A stretch of 64,000 bases of DNA from MGBC163016 sp964518575. GTDB taxonomy: Bacteria; Actinomycetota; Coriobacteriia; Coriobacteriales; Eggerthellaceae. The notes under the pieces are model-generated. The model worked only from the letters and a program-made list of their open reading frames with translations. It made no database searches and was not told where the DNA came from. Where the stretch lies: assembly GCA_964518575.1 (NCBI GenBank), contig CAZFGW010000001.1, forward strand, positions 62,001 to 126,000, read 5' to 3'. A program made the translations under genes and the position numbers. Shown piece after piece: positions 16,893 through 25,441 of this stretch (position 1 is its first letter; every line of letters begins with the position of its first letter).

Positions 16893-17250
16893 GCATGGGT
16901 ATAGATGTAGGGACGAGATTTATCTCGTCCGCAATGGTGCGTTGTTGGGGTTGTTGCGTTTAGGATTGTCGTTGGTGTAATGCGGTTGCCCAATGTTGCG
17001 TTGTTGGAGTTGTTGCGCCCGCGGGCGAGATGAATCTCGCCCCAACGTCCACTTGATTCATTATTCCAATTAAAAAATGTCCCAACCGGATACGGTCATC
17101 AGGGTCACCGAAACCAAGAAAAGACATTCATGCGAAAACGGGATGGTTGGTAATCCGGGCTGATGCCTCAGGCATGAATGCACCTTTGGCGGGCGAGATG
17201 AATCTCGCGCTCGCGTCCACCTGATCGATTCTCTCAATTAACGAATCATT
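16893..17250. repeat. Composite palindromic intergenic repeat, long copy 4
   Basis: Second long copy, collinear with 11343-11700. Palindromes lie at 16911-16930 (GGACGAGATTTATCTCGTCC), 17023-17042 (GGGCGAGATGAATCTCGCCC) and 17191-17210. The internal module with GGTCATCAGGGTCACC, AAAAGACATTCATGCG and CAGGCATGAATGC is shared with copy 3, allowing an alignment of about 350 nt. It occupies most of the 540-nt gap between the 72-aa gene and the DUF3021 gene; 16731-16892 beside it holds the presumed promoter of the small gene. Confidence 0.86.
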
Positions 17251-17270
17251 CTGACCAGAAACCAACGCCG

Positions 17271-17750
17271 CTAGCGATCCGCTTTGAACCGCGCGAGGCC
17301 TTCGTTGAGTTTCGCAATCTTGCGCCGATAGATGAGCGTAAAAATCACCGTCATCGCTGCCAAGATTACGATATAGGTGATCACGAAACTAACCCATGCC
17401 AGCGTGTTGTCCGCAGGAAACCAATCGAAGACAGCAGCAACGATCGCAAGCGGCACGAAAAGACAGATGCCGAAAGCCGCCACGCGCGCACCGTAGCTCA
17501 TCTTCTTAATGCACGCAGGAGTGAAGAAAACGATCTGAAGGATTGCGGCGATCAAAAACACCCCTTCGATCGTCCAGCAATACAGCATGCTGCTTTTCAT
17601 CTGGTCGTCGCCGAAAATCATTAAAAAGACCATGCTGAAAAGCAAGAACAGCGTTGATGCAATGCAGAAATTCTTCCCGAGCATCTTCGCCAACTCCCCG
17701 ACCGATGTCTTCTCCGGATCGATGAATTTGGATGTTGAATCATTCGCCAT
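17271..17750 (-). CDS. DUF3021-family membrane protein
   Basis: A 159-aa membrane protein with four hydrophobic segments (about 28-48, 57-77, 88-108, 117-140) and a basic C-terminus. Size, four-helix topology and position 13 nt after a LytTR-domain regulator match DUF3021 proteins, which occur as partners of stand-alone LytTR regulators and are thought to modulate them. Start at 17750 follows GAAAGGAGCG. The pairing is the main support; the sequence motifs are weak. Confidence 0.78.
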   Translation of the reverse strand: MANDSTSKFIDPEKTSVGELAKMLGKNFCIASTLFLLFSMVFLMIFGDDQMKSSMLYCWTIEGVFLIAAILQIVFFTPACIKKMSYGARVAAFGICLFVPLAIVAAVFDWFPADNTLAWVSFVITYIVILAAMTVIFTLIYRRKIAKLNEGLARFKADR

Positions 17751-17763
17751 GGTTCGCTCCTTT

Positions 17764-18201
17764 CTACACACCAAGCTGCTGCTTGATCGCATGGGCATAT
17801 TTCCTCGATATGACAATCTGCTCCTGATTGTCGAGCCGCGCGAGCAGACGCCCGCCGACATAAGGTCGCAAGCTGGAGATGCGGCAGAGATTCACGAGGC
17901 AGCTTTTCGCGGCACGCACGAATCCGTTCTCCGCAAGCGACTCCTCAAGCGCTGATATCCGGGCGCGCACTTCCAAAATGAGGTCCGCGGTGTAGGCGAA
18001 GGTGCATCCTTCAATCGATTCGATATAGAGAATGTCCCCAGCAGGGACGATGACCGACGCGCCCTCGCTTATGCCCACCACATGCTGATCGTGCATCCGC
18101 AGGCTCGCAACGATCGAGCGAATGTGCGCATCAACAGCCGCGCAACGCACGACCACTTCGGTCTCAGGCAGCGCCTCGATGGTTTCAACAGTGATCTTCA
18201 T
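17764..18201 (-). CDS. LytTR-domain DNA-binding protein
   Basis: A 145-aa protein. The last 100 residues form a LytTR domain: IVPAGDILYIESIEGCTFAY, the SLAENGFVRAAKSCLVNL segment (usual FxRxHxSxxVN pattern, with AKSCLVN here) and ISSLRPYVGGRLLARL. It has no receiver domain and begins with a short unrelated N-terminus. Such short LytTR proteins are usually followed by DUF3021, as here, and autoregulate the pair. Start at 18201 follows AAAGGAG. It is transcribed divergently from the GH5 gene. Confidence 0.88.
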   Translation of the reverse strand: MKITVETIEALPETEVVVRCAAVDAHIRSIVASLRMHDQHVVGISEGASVIVPAGDILYIESIEGCTFAYTADLILEVRARISALEESLAENGFVRAAKSCLVNLCRISSLRPYVGGRLLARLDNQEQIVISRKYAHAIKQQLGV

Positions 18202-18352
18202 GCTCTCGTAACTCCTTTCGAGAACCAGTGTACGCGCCCTTTTCTGCCAGAGCGTGCTCGGCGTCGCAAGATGCACTGTGTTCTGCTCGTAATGCACCTC
18301 TATAATCAAAGGCGATCAAAGCGCCGGTTCAATTCGATCCAAGGAGCAGCGC

Positions 18353-19510
18353 ATGGGACAGCAGAGACGCGTCATGAGGGCGAAGGACACTCTCGCACAC
18401 AGCGTGCGCCTTATCTGCTGCATGGTGGTGTTGGCTCTTGGCATGTGCACTATGTCCTTCGCGCTTACCGGATGTCAGAGCGAAACGACCACTGACACCA
18501 CTGTGGAAAACAGTCAGGATGCGTCTGCGCACGCGCCCGCCGCGCCCGAGGCGTCCGACAACACGCTTGCAACCCCTTCGCGTGCGGGAGCATTGCATGT
18601 GGAGGGAACACAGCTTATGAGCGAACAGGGACAACCCGTCCAGCTGCGCGGCGTGAGCACCCACGGGCTCGCCTGGTTTCCCGATTATGTGAACGAGCAG
18701 TTCTTCGCCGAGTTGCGCCAGGACTGGGGTGCCAATGTGGTGCGGCTTGCCCTCTACACCGCTGAGTCCGGCGGCTATTGCACCGATGGCAACAAGGAGG
18801 CTCTTGACCAGCTCATCGAAGACGGCATCGCGTTCGCCACCGAATCAGATCTCTACGCCATCGTGGACTGGCATATTTTAAGCGACGCCAATCCTCTGCA
18901 GCACCTCGAAGAAGCAAAGGCGTTTTTCGCGAAAACCTCTGCGCTCTTTCCTGAGCACAACAACGTTATCTATGAGATTTGCAACGAACCGAACGGTTCC
19001 ACCACCTGGGCTGATATCAAGGCGTATGCAAACGAAATCATTCCTATCATCCGCGCGAACGCTCCGGATGCCGTCATCATCGTTGGCACCCCGACGTGGT
19101 CGCAGCGTGTTGACGAGGCGGCGGCTGATCCGCTGGGGTTCGACAACACCATGTATGCGCTACATTTCTACGCTGCTACGCACCAGCAGGACCTGCGCGA
19201 CAAGCTCTCCGACGCCGTTGCTGCTGGGCTTCCCGTTTTTGTCAGCGAATTCGGCATCTGTGATGCCAGCGGGAACGGACGCATCGACTACGATTCTGCG
19301 GATGCGTGGGTGCGACTCATGGATGACCTGAACGTGAGCTATATCTGCTGGAATCTTTCGAACAAGAATGAAGCGTCGGCACTCTTCAAGTCTGATTGCA
19401 CGAAAACCTCTGGCTTCACCGAGGGTGATCTGAGCGAAGAGGGGCTCTGGCTCCAGCGCGCCCTTACAGGTCGAGTTCTTCAGACGCACGGACGAGTTCA
19501 CGCACGATAG
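18353..19510 (+). CDS. Glycoside hydrolase family 5 lipoprotein (endoglucanase-like)
   Basis: A 385-aa exported lipoprotein. A basic N-terminus, a hydrophobic stretch and lipobox LTGC with lipidated Cys41 are followed by a Thr/Ala-rich linker. The GH5 barrel starts near 80: QPVQLRGVSTHGLAWFPD, acid/base Glu212 in YEICNEPNG, HFYA, and nucleophile Glu299 in VFVSEFG. CICWNLS follows. It should cleave beta-1,4-glucan or -mannan at the cell surface. AAGGAG lies 9 nt before the ATG. Its last 47 nt overlap the convergent aldo-keto reductase gene. A polysaccharidase is unexpected in a largely asaccharolytic lineage. Confidence 0.92.
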   Translation: MGQQRRVMRAKDTLAHSVRLICCMVVLALGMCTMSFALTGCQSETTTDTTVENSQDASAHAPAAPEASDNTLATPSRAGALHVEGTQLMSEQGQPVQLRGVSTHGLAWFPDYVNEQFFAELRQDWGANVVRLALYTAESGGYCTDGNKEALDQLIEDGIAFATESDLYAIVDWHILSDANPLQHLEEAKAFFAKTSALFPEHNNVIYEICNEPNGSTTWADIKAYANEIIPIIRANAPDAVIIVGTPTWSQRVDEAAADPLGFDNTMYALHFYAATHQQDLRDKLSDAVAAGLPVFVSEFGICDASGNGRIDYDSADAWVRLMDDLNVSYICWNLSNKNEASALFKSDCTKTSGFTEGDLSEEGLWLQRALTGRVLQTHGRVHAR

Positions 19511-20576
19511 AAATCCCCTGCGGGCACACCTTCTCGCACACCCCACACTGAAGGCATTCGCTCGGCTTACGCCTCCCCTTGCGCTCGCCCCCGACAATCC
19601 ACTCCTGGCGATACCGCCCGAACATGGTGTACGCATTGAGCGCGAGCAGAGCACCTGAAATACCAATATCTGCCGGACACACCTTCGCACAATAATCGCA
19701 GGCGGTGCAGGGAATCAGATCGAACTTCTGGAATTGTTCCTGCACCTGCTTGATCACACGCTTTTCTTGTGCGGTCAGACGGTCGAAATGCTCCATAGTT
19801 TTGATGTTGTCTTCCATCTGGTCCATGCTGCTCATCCCGGACAGCACAACCGCGACGCCCGGCTGACTCGCAGCAAAACGCAATCCCCATGATGCGCATG
19901 ACGCGTCGGGCTCCGCCGCTTTGAAAATATCGCGTACCTCTTCAGGCGGATCCGCCAACAAACCGCCCCGCAACGGCTCCATAACCACCACAGGTTTGCT
20001 ATGTTCGCCAGCAACCTCAAGACATGCGCGGCTTTGGTGCATCGGGTTTTCCCAATCAAGGTAGTTGACCTGCAGTTGCACGAAATCGATTTCAGGGTGA
20101 GCCGTCAGAAGCGCATCAAGTGCGGCAGCGTTGTCGTGCAAAGACAGACCCATGTGCCGCACGAGCCCTTCGCGCTTCTTTTCCTGCACGAAATCCCACA
20201 CGTCGAAACGGTCGAACGCATCCGTGCGCACGCTGCCCATATTGTGCATGAGGTAGTAGTCGAAATACCCCGCCTGCGTGCGCTCGAGCGATGTCTCAAA
20301 CTGGCGGTGCACATCGGCAACCGTCTCACAGCCCGACCACGGCGCGATTTTCGTCGCCAATTTGTACGACTCACGGGGGTATCGCTCAACGAGCGCCTTA
20401 CGCGTCGCCGCTTCGCTCCCTTTATACGCCCACGCCGTATCGAAATAATTGAATCCCGCCGCCAGATACGCGTCGACCATGTCGCATACCTCGTGCACAT
20501 CGATCTCGTCATCGATCTTCGGAAGACGCATGAGCCCGAACCCGAGCTTTCCCTGAACGCCGTCGAAACATCCCAT
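19464..20576 (-). CDS. Aldo/keto reductase with C-terminal 4Fe-4S ferredoxin domain
   Basis: A 370-aa fusion. Residues 1-280 are an AKR barrel: LGFGLMRLPK, FDTAWAYKGSEAATRKAL with the catalytic Asp and Tyr, LATKIAP with the Lys, and YYLMHNMG. The C-terminal 90 residues carry CTACDYCAKVCP and CLQCGVCEKVCPQ, the two cluster sites of this subfamily. It likely passes electrons between NAD(P)H-type chemistry and Fe-S partners; substrate unknown. I chose the ATG at 20576 behind AAGGAGTG; another ATG at 20597 is possible. The 3' end overlaps the GH5 gene tail to tail. Confidence 0.9.
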   Translation of the reverse strand: MGCFDGVQGKLGFGLMRLPKIDDEIDVHEVCDMVDAYLAAGFNYFDTAWAYKGSEAATRKALVERYPRESYKLATKIAPWSGCETVADVHRQFETSLERTQAGYFDYYLMHNMGSVRTDAFDRFDVWDFVQEKKREGLVRHMGLSLHDNAAALDALLTAHPEIDFVQLQVNYLDWENPMHQSRACLEVAGEHSKPVVVMEPLRGGLLADPPEEVRDIFKAAEPDASCASWGLRFAASQPGVAVVLSGMSSMDQMEDNIKTMEHFDRLTAQEKRVIKQVQEQFQKFDLIPCTACDYCAKVCPADIGISGALLALNAYTMFGRYRQEWIVGGERKGRRKPSECLQCGVCEKVCPQGISIVRELVRASEELDL

Positions 20577-20687
20577 AGTGCGCTCCACTCCTTGCATCAC
20601 TGTTATCCTTTGCGTCCCTTGAGCCTTGCACACACCTTGCACTTCCGCGTTCGGCTGCCTTGCGCGCAAAGCTTTTGAGAGAGATTA

Positions 20688-20703
20688 TTGCACTATAATG
20701 CAA
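20688..20703 (+). promoter_or_regulatory. -10 element inside an inverted repeat
   Basis: TTGCA and TGCAA flank CTATAA, and the TATAAT (20694-20699) would serve as a -10 for the downstream flavin-type gene about 100 nt later. A repressor binding the repeat would block the promoter. No strong -35 is present, so confidence is low. Confidence 0.35.
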
Positions 20704-20801
20704 GAATCCGAAGTCTGCTCACGGGCGAGCTCCCTTTCGCCATCCTCAATGTTTGCACTACATTGACGATAAACAGACTATTTACGGGAAAGGAAGAAAT
20801 C

Positions 20802-21212
20802 ATGACGAAGATGCCGCAGGATTGCATGGATTTGATCAACAACGTCTATGCCGCAGCCGTTGCAACCACCGACCCGGACGGCATGCCGAATGTTGTGTGC
20901 TGCTCGATGAAGCAGGCGTACGACGATGAGACCGTCATGGTTTCTGACCAGTACTTCAATAAAACGCTCGCGAACATTGAGGCAGGCTCGAAGATGGCGA
21001 TCAGCGTTTGGGATGAGACCCACGGATACCAGGTGAAGGGCACGGTCACCTACGAAAATGAAGGCGAGCGCTATGAAGCGATCGCTGACCAAGTGCATCA
21101 GATCTTGAGCTCGATGGGATACGACTACTATTCCAAAGGCGTTTGCTGGCTTCATGTCGAAGCGGTGTATTCCTTGACCCCCGGCGAAGATGCAGGAGCC
21201 AAGATCTGCTAG
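20802..21212 (+). CDS. Pyridoxamine 5'-phosphate oxidase-fold (FMN-binding split barrel) protein
   Basis: A 136-aa split-barrel protein. AAVATTDPDGMPNVVCCS (about 18-35) is the first strand pair with the T-x-D-x2-G-x-P motif of the PNPOx-like family; MAISVWDETHGYQVKGTVTY forms the flavin-facing strands. It probably binds FMN or F420-like cofactor and reduces a small substrate. The ATG at 20802 has AAAGGAAG before it. The start is preferred to an upstream open frame. No operon partner on the same strand. Confidence 0.83.
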   Translation: MTKMPQDCMDLINNVYAAAVATTDPDGMPNVVCCSMKQAYDDETVMVSDQYFNKTLANIEAGSKMAISVWDETHGYQVKGTVTYENEGERYEAIADQVHQILSSMGYDYYSKGVCWLHVEAVYSLTPGEDAGAKIC

Positions 21213-21241
21213 AGCTGTGGGGCGCGGTGTGTGCTGTGAAC

Positions 21242-21300
21242 GCGCTCGGCTGACAGCGTAGTGACGTTTTACGAGCGCTTCAGCTGACAGCGTAGTGGCG
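21242..21300. repeat. Two-copy direct repeat, 33-nt period
   Basis: GCGCTCGGCTGACAGCGTAG (from 21242) and GCGCTTCAGCTGACAGCGTAG (from 21275) share CTGACAGCGTAGTG and similar flanks. Function unknown. The repeats lie between the split-barrel gene and the XRE-AbrB operon. Confidence 0.6.
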
Positions 21301-21348
21301 CTATCGGGGCGTGCAACCTGCATTCGACCGTACTCTTTTTCATATCTC

Positions 21349-21368
21349 ATGTCACGTAAAGGTGACAT
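21349..21368 (+). promoter_or_regulatory. Candidate operator upstream of the XRE-AbrB regulator
   Basis: A perfect 7-bp inverted repeat, ATGTCAC-GTAAAG-GTGACAT, sits 80 nt before the regulator start. Size and symmetry suit a dimeric helix-turn-helix protein, most simply the regulator encoded next to it. Confidence 0.5.
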
Positions 21369-21448
21369 CCCATACTTGTTTTCGCCATCTGAAGGTGGTG
21401 GATGAGCGTGTATATTCCTCCTATACTCTCCTTGGAGGTATGAACAAT

Positions 21449-21874
21449 ATGATTTCGCAAAATATTCGCTCATTGCGTGAACGGAACGGTTTGACCCAAG
21501 AGGGTATTGCCGATCGTTTGGGCGTGGCACGGCAAACAGTCGCGAAATGGGAATCGGGCGAAGCGACACCCGACCTCGATCATGCGTGTGCCCTTGCCAA
21601 ACTGTTCGGAGTAGCGGTCGACGACCTCGTGCATCATGACGAAACACATGTCGGCTATCCCGTCCCGCCGCGCGGTAAGTATATTTTCGGCGTCGCGCGC
21701 ATCGGTGAGCGCGGGCAGATCGTCATTCCGAAGCATGCTCGGGAGGTGTTCGATCTGCATCCCGGCAGCGAGCTGCTCGTTCTCGGTGATGAATCGCAAG
21801 GGATCGGTCTGCAGAAAGTCGAAGATGCGCTCTCCATGATGAGGGCGTTCGGGCAAGCCATCAACGATGGATAG
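21449..21874 (+). CDS. XRE-family regulator fused to an AbrB-like domain
   Basis: A 141-aa two-domain regulator. Residues 1-62 are an XRE helix-turn-helix (LRERNGLTQEGIADRLGVAR, then QTVAKWESGEATPDLD). Residues about 75-125 form an AbrB/MazE-like swapped hairpin (RIGERGQIVIPKHAREVFDL then PGSELLVLGDE). The ATG at 21449 is 10 nt after GGAGG (21434-21438); an ATG at 21440 is only 1 nt after it and unlikely. CTCCTTGGAG across the ribosome site could fold and limit translation. It leads an operon with an ABC ATPase and permease and probably controls it. Confidence 0.9.
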   Translation: MISQNIRSLRERNGLTQEGIADRLGVARQTVAKWESGEATPDLDHACALAKLFGVAVDDLVHHDETHVGYPVPPRGKYIFGVARIGERGQIVIPKHAREVFDLHPGSELLVLGDESQGIGLQKVEDALSMMRAFGQAINDG

Positions 21875-21914
21875 CCATTTTTAACCTTTCATCTGCCTGA
21901 TCAGGAAGGACTCC

Positions 21915-22766
21915 ATGATGATCCACGATCAAGCCCCTCTGCTCGAAGCACGAGGGCTTTGCAAACGCTACCCTTCATTCGATTTGAAAGATGTGTCGTT
22001 CACCGTGAACGCCGGCTCAATCACGGGGTTCATCGGGCGCAACGGCGCGGGAAAATCGACCACTCTGAAATGCCTTGAAGGGTCGGTGCATCCCGACGCT
22101 GGCACGATCTCCTATTTCGGAGAGCCTTTCGTCACCCATGAAAACAAGCTTAAAGAACAGATCGGATTCGTGCTCTGCGACGCCGGGTTTTATCGCACCA
22201 AGCGCCTCTCAAACATCGCTGCGGTCACGAGCCGCTTCTACCCTGCCTGGGACGCTTCCGCCTACGAACACTACTGCGCGCTTTTCGACCTTGATCAACA
22301 CAAGCGCATCAAGGAGCTCTCCTCGGGGATGAAAGTGAAGTTCGCACTTGCCCTCGCGCTCTCGCACCATTCGAAGCTGCTCGTCCTCGATGAACCCACC
22401 AGCGGGCTTGATCCCGCCTCGCGCAACGAGGTGCTCACCATCTTCCTCGAACTCGCGCGCACCAGAAACGTTGGCATCCTTTTCTCAACGCACATCACGT
22501 CTGACCTCGACCGATGCGCCGACCACATCATCTATATCGACAACGGCGCTCTTATCGGTTCGGGCGAAACCGTAGCGTTTCGGGATGCGTATCGCGTGAT
22601 GCCGCTTGACGAAGCCCGGGCCCGCGGCGCGAACATCTTAGGAGTCCGCCGCTCGCTCGAGGGTGACACCGCACTCGTTCCCGCGTCAAACGGATGGGGA
22701 TCACCTGCAAGCCTCGACGACATCATGTCGCATACCCGTAATGGCTTTTCCGAAGAGGTGATATAA
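21915..22766 (+). CDS. ABC transporter ATP-binding protein
   Basis: A 283-aa ATPase. Walker A GRNGAGKST (about 40-48), signature ELSSGMKVK (LSSGM variant as in YtrB-type exporters), Walker B LLVLDEPTSGLDP and switch STHITSD. After residue 215 comes an extra C-terminal segment common in YtrB/EcsA-type exporters. It energises the permease whose ATG starts immediately after its stop (22767). The substrate is unknown; the layout regulator-ATPase-permease resembles stress-induced export systems. Confidence 0.93.
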   Translation: MMIHDQAPLLEARGLCKRYPSFDLKDVSFTVNAGSITGFIGRNGAGKSTTLKCLEGSVHPDAGTISYFGEPFVTHENKLKEQIGFVLCDAGFYRTKRLSNIAAVTSRFYPAWDASAYEHYCALFDLDQHKRIKELSSGMKVKFALALALSHHSKLLVLDEPTSGLDPASRNEVLTIFLELARTRNVGILFSTHITSDLDRCADHIIYIDNGALIGSGETVAFRDAYRVMPLDEARARGANILGVRRSLEGDTALVPASNGWGSPASLDDIMSHTRNGFSEEVI

Positions 22767-23429
22767 ATGCGCGCGAATATCGCAAAGGAATTCCAGCTTG
22801 TCATGCATCCGTCCACGTATTTCCTTGTCCTGCTCGGCATGCTCGTGCTGATTCCCTCATGGCCGTATGCCGTAATCCTGCTCTATGGCATCCTGATGGC
22901 GTTTTTCAATGCGCAGAACGCCCGCGAGATGAACGACCTCGCGTACTCGTTCGCGCTTCCGCTCACACGCCGCGATATGGTACGGACGCGCATTCTGGTC
23001 ATGATGATCATCGAAGGGGTTATGGTGCTTATCATGGCAATCGGCGTGTGTTTGCGCTCAGTTTGGGGAATCGAAAACGTTGCCGCCACCCAACCGCTCA
23101 TCGGCATGCCTGCCAACATCGCATTTCTCGGATGCAGCCTTGCAACGTTCGGCATCTTCAACGCGGTCTTCTTCCCGTTGTACTACCGAGATCCTCTGAA
23201 AATTGGCATTCCCTTTCTTGTGAGCTGCATCCCCGTATTGCTTTTCAGCGTCGCGTTCGAAGCCATTCCTTTCATTCCGCTTGAGCTCTGTTCGCTTGTT
23301 GGCACCCCAGGATTCGCTCATCTCCCCGCGCAGCTTCTTACGCTCGCGGGCGGCGGGATTATCTTCGCGTTGCTCAGCATGCTCGGTATTGCGCTCAGTT
23401 CACGCGCCTTCGCGTCCTACGATGCGTAA
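22767..23429 (+). CDS. ABC-2 family transporter permease
   Basis: A 220-aa membrane protein with about six hydrophobic segments (first near 17-45, last near 190-212). It carries the NAREMNDLAYSFALPLTRRD segment found in ABC-2 permeases that pair with YtrB-like ATPases, where PLTRR-x-V is typical. Start directly abuts the ATPase stop, so they are translationally coupled. It ends convergent with the nitroreductase gene. Confidence 0.88.
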   Translation: MRANIAKEFQLVMHPSTYFLVLLGMLVLIPSWPYAVILLYGILMAFFNAQNAREMNDLAYSFALPLTRRDMVRTRILVMMIIEGVMVLIMAIGVCLRSVWGIENVAATQPLIGMPANIAFLGCSLATFGIFNAVFFPLYYRDPLKIGIPFLVSCIPVLLFSVAFEAIPFIPLELCSLVGTPGFAHLPAQLLTLAGGGIIFALLSMLGIALSSRAFASYDA

Positions 23430-23522
23430 ACGTGCTTGAGGTATTCGTATAGAGCGCATTTATGGCGAAGGGGTGCAGGTTCCCTGAGATTAGCTCCTAC
23501 AATGGTCTCGGGAGGGTTGTTC

Positions 23523-24035
23523 CTAGAATCCGCCGCGAACCACGATCTCATCAAGGGTATGGCGCTCTTCGTGCAAGCGCGAAGAGCCCGCGTCCTCATA
23601 CCCGAGCATCAAGAACTGGTAGGTGGTGATGTTGTCCGGGATGTTCAGCTCCACGCGCGCGACGGCAGGATCGTATGCGCCCACGATACATGAGCCGATC
23701 CCGAGACTTTTCGCAGCAAGCGCCATCTGCATAATGGCAAGCCCGCAGTCGATCCAGCCGTAATCGGGCGTAACGTCAGGGTTCTTCGCCGATTCATCCG
23801 TGTTGAAGCAAACGAGGATGGCAGCCTGCGCACCGTAGCGGCATTTGCTACATGCATCCACCTTGGCAAGACCGTCTTCACCCTGCAGAACCACGAAGCG
23901 CCAAGGTTGGTTGTTACATGCAGACGGCGCAATGCGTCCCGCCTCCAGAATCGTTTGCAGTGCCTCGTCGGGTACCGGCTCGTCGGTGAATTTCCTACAG
24001 GAATAGCGATCGCGCATCAGTTGAAGGATGTCCAT
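23523..24035 (-). CDS. Nitroreductase-family FMN protein
   Basis: A 170-aa nitroreductase. RYSCRKFTDEPVP (about 8-20) contacts FMN phosphate, IAPSACNNQPWRFVV (about 34-48) is the conserved APS-x-N-x-QPW flavin motif, and LGIGSCIVGA is the second flavin segment. An inserted Cys pair CSKCRYGAQAA is present. It reduces nitro, quinone or similar groups with NAD(P)H. I prefer the ATG at 24035 with AGGT upstream to the ATG at 24047. Confidence 0.9.
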   Translation of the reverse strand: MDILQLMRDRYSCRKFTDEPVPDEALQTILEAGRIAPSACNNQPWRFVVLQGEDGLAKVDACSKCRYGAQAAILVCFNTDESAKNPDVTPDYGWIDCGLAIMQMALAAKSLGIGSCIVGAYDPAVARVELNIPDNITTYQFLMLGYEDAGSSRLHEERHTLDEIVVRGGF

Positions 24036-24329
24036 CGTGTACCTCATCTTTCCATGCTTACGGTATCTGAATTCTCATCCCCTGTAGGATAGTGAGTCAG
24101 CGCCGCAGCGTCATCTCGCATGACAATTTCGTTGCCCAGAAGATGATTGAGATTGCGCTTGAGAAAATGTTTGGGAATCGACGCAGGGTCGAACCATTTC
24201 CATGGATGTCATCGTGCTAACGACGCCTTTTCGTTCCGGTTGCTGCATGATCGCCTGATCTTCGCCACCCTTCGCCCATTGTATGATGGCGCAACAAATA
24301 TACATGCCTCCCTCTTGAAAGGAAACCTC

Positions 24330-25301
24330 ATGGATGCGCATGAAATATATCTTGCGGGCGGATGCTTTTGGGGCACCGAGGCGTACCTGAAGAAGCTGCC
24401 GGGCGTCATTGCCACCGAGGTCGGATATGCGAATTCACTCGTTCCCAACCCCTGTTATGAAGACGTTTGCACGGGAGAGACTGAGGCAGCCGAGACGGTC
24501 AAGGTCATCTATGATGCCGAGGTCATCTCGCTTCCGTTGCTTTTAGAGGCGTATCTACACACCATCGATCCCTTCGCACTCAATCATCAGGGAAACGATG
24601 TAGGAACCCAATACCGCACGAGCATCTATTGGACTGATCCAGCTGATGTACGGGCGATTACCTCGGCTCTCGTGCACCTTGCGCGGACGACCCATCAGGA
24701 ACCGCTCGTTGAGGTTGGACCCCTTGAGAACTTCTATCCTGCCGAAACCTATCATCAGGATTATCTTGGCAAGAATCCTTTCGGCTATTGTCACGTCAAT
24801 CTTGCGGGCGCTGATGCGTTCGTACGGGATCACGCGGCAGATTTCGCTGCGGTCAAAGCAGGTTATCGAAAGCCCTCCCCTGAAACGATCGATGCGTTGC
24901 CCCCGCAAACCTTTGCCGTAACGCAGACGGGAGCAACCGATCGACCCCATACGCATCCGTATGACACCTTGTTTGAAAAGGGTATATATGTTGACACGGT
25001 ATCCGGGGAGCCCCTGTTCAGTTCGTCGGACAAATTCGATGCGGGGTGCGGGTGGCCGTCATTTTCCAAACCGTTGGCGGAAAGTCGCATCACGGAGTCC
25101 ATCGATACGTCCCTGCCGGGAATGCCACGCGTTGAGGTGCGCAGTGAGGCGGCGAATAGCCATCTCGGGCATGTGTTCGATGACGGTCCTGTTGATCGCG
25201 GTGGTATGCGATATTGCATCAATGGATCAGCGTTGCGGTTCATTCCGGAGGATCAGCTCGATGCCGAAGGGTATGGGTATTTGCGCGCATATCTTGAGTG
25301 A
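24330..25301 (+). CDS. msrAB: Peptide methionine sulfoxide reductase MsrA-MsrB fusion
   Basis: A 323-aa fusion. The MsrA half (1-165) has AGGCFWGTEAY with catalytic Cys12 and NPGYCH-like LGKNPFGYCH. The MsrB half has FDAGCGWPSF, SEAANSHLGHVFDDGP and the catalytic RYCINGSALRF. The MsrB zinc-binding CxxC pairs are absent (VDTVSGEPLFSS replaces the usual site), so this is a zinc-free MsrB. It repairs both S- and R-methionine sulfoxides. The ATG at 24330 has GAAAGGAAAC upstream. A TATGAT -10-like word (24282-24287) precedes it. Confidence 0.95.
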   Translation: MDAHEIYLAGGCFWGTEAYLKKLPGVIATEVGYANSLVPNPCYEDVCTGETEAAETVKVIYDAEVISLPLLLEAYLHTIDPFALNHQGNDVGTQYRTSIYWTDPADVRAITSALVHLARTTHQEPLVEVGPLENFYPAETYHQDYLGKNPFGYCHVNLAGADAFVRDHAADFAAVKAGYRKPSPETIDALPPQTFAVTQTGATDRPHTHPYDTLFEKGIYVDTVSGEPLFSSSDKFDAGCGWPSFSKPLAESRITESIDTSLPGMPRVEVRSEAANSHLGHVFDDGPVDRGGMRYCINGSALRFIPEDQLDAEGYGYLRAYLE

Positions 25302-25387
25302 ACGAGTGAATACCCGCCCCCGTTTCGATGGCGGGCTGCGCGTGGTGATTGATGGTTCAATGGGGTTTGTGATTGGGAATCGATGTT

Positions 25388-25440
25388 GGGGCGAGATTCA
25401 TCTCACCCGCAATGCAACAACAAAAACGATGCAATAGAAA
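25388..25440. repeat. Composite palindromic intergenic repeat, short copy 5
   Basis: GGGGCGAGATTCATCTCACCC (25388-25408), an inverted-orientation-compatible version of the family palindrome with one mismatch, preceded by GGGAATCGATGTT. It lies just before the 3' end of the convergent DUF3786 gene. Confidence 0.7.
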
Positions 25441-25441
25441 A

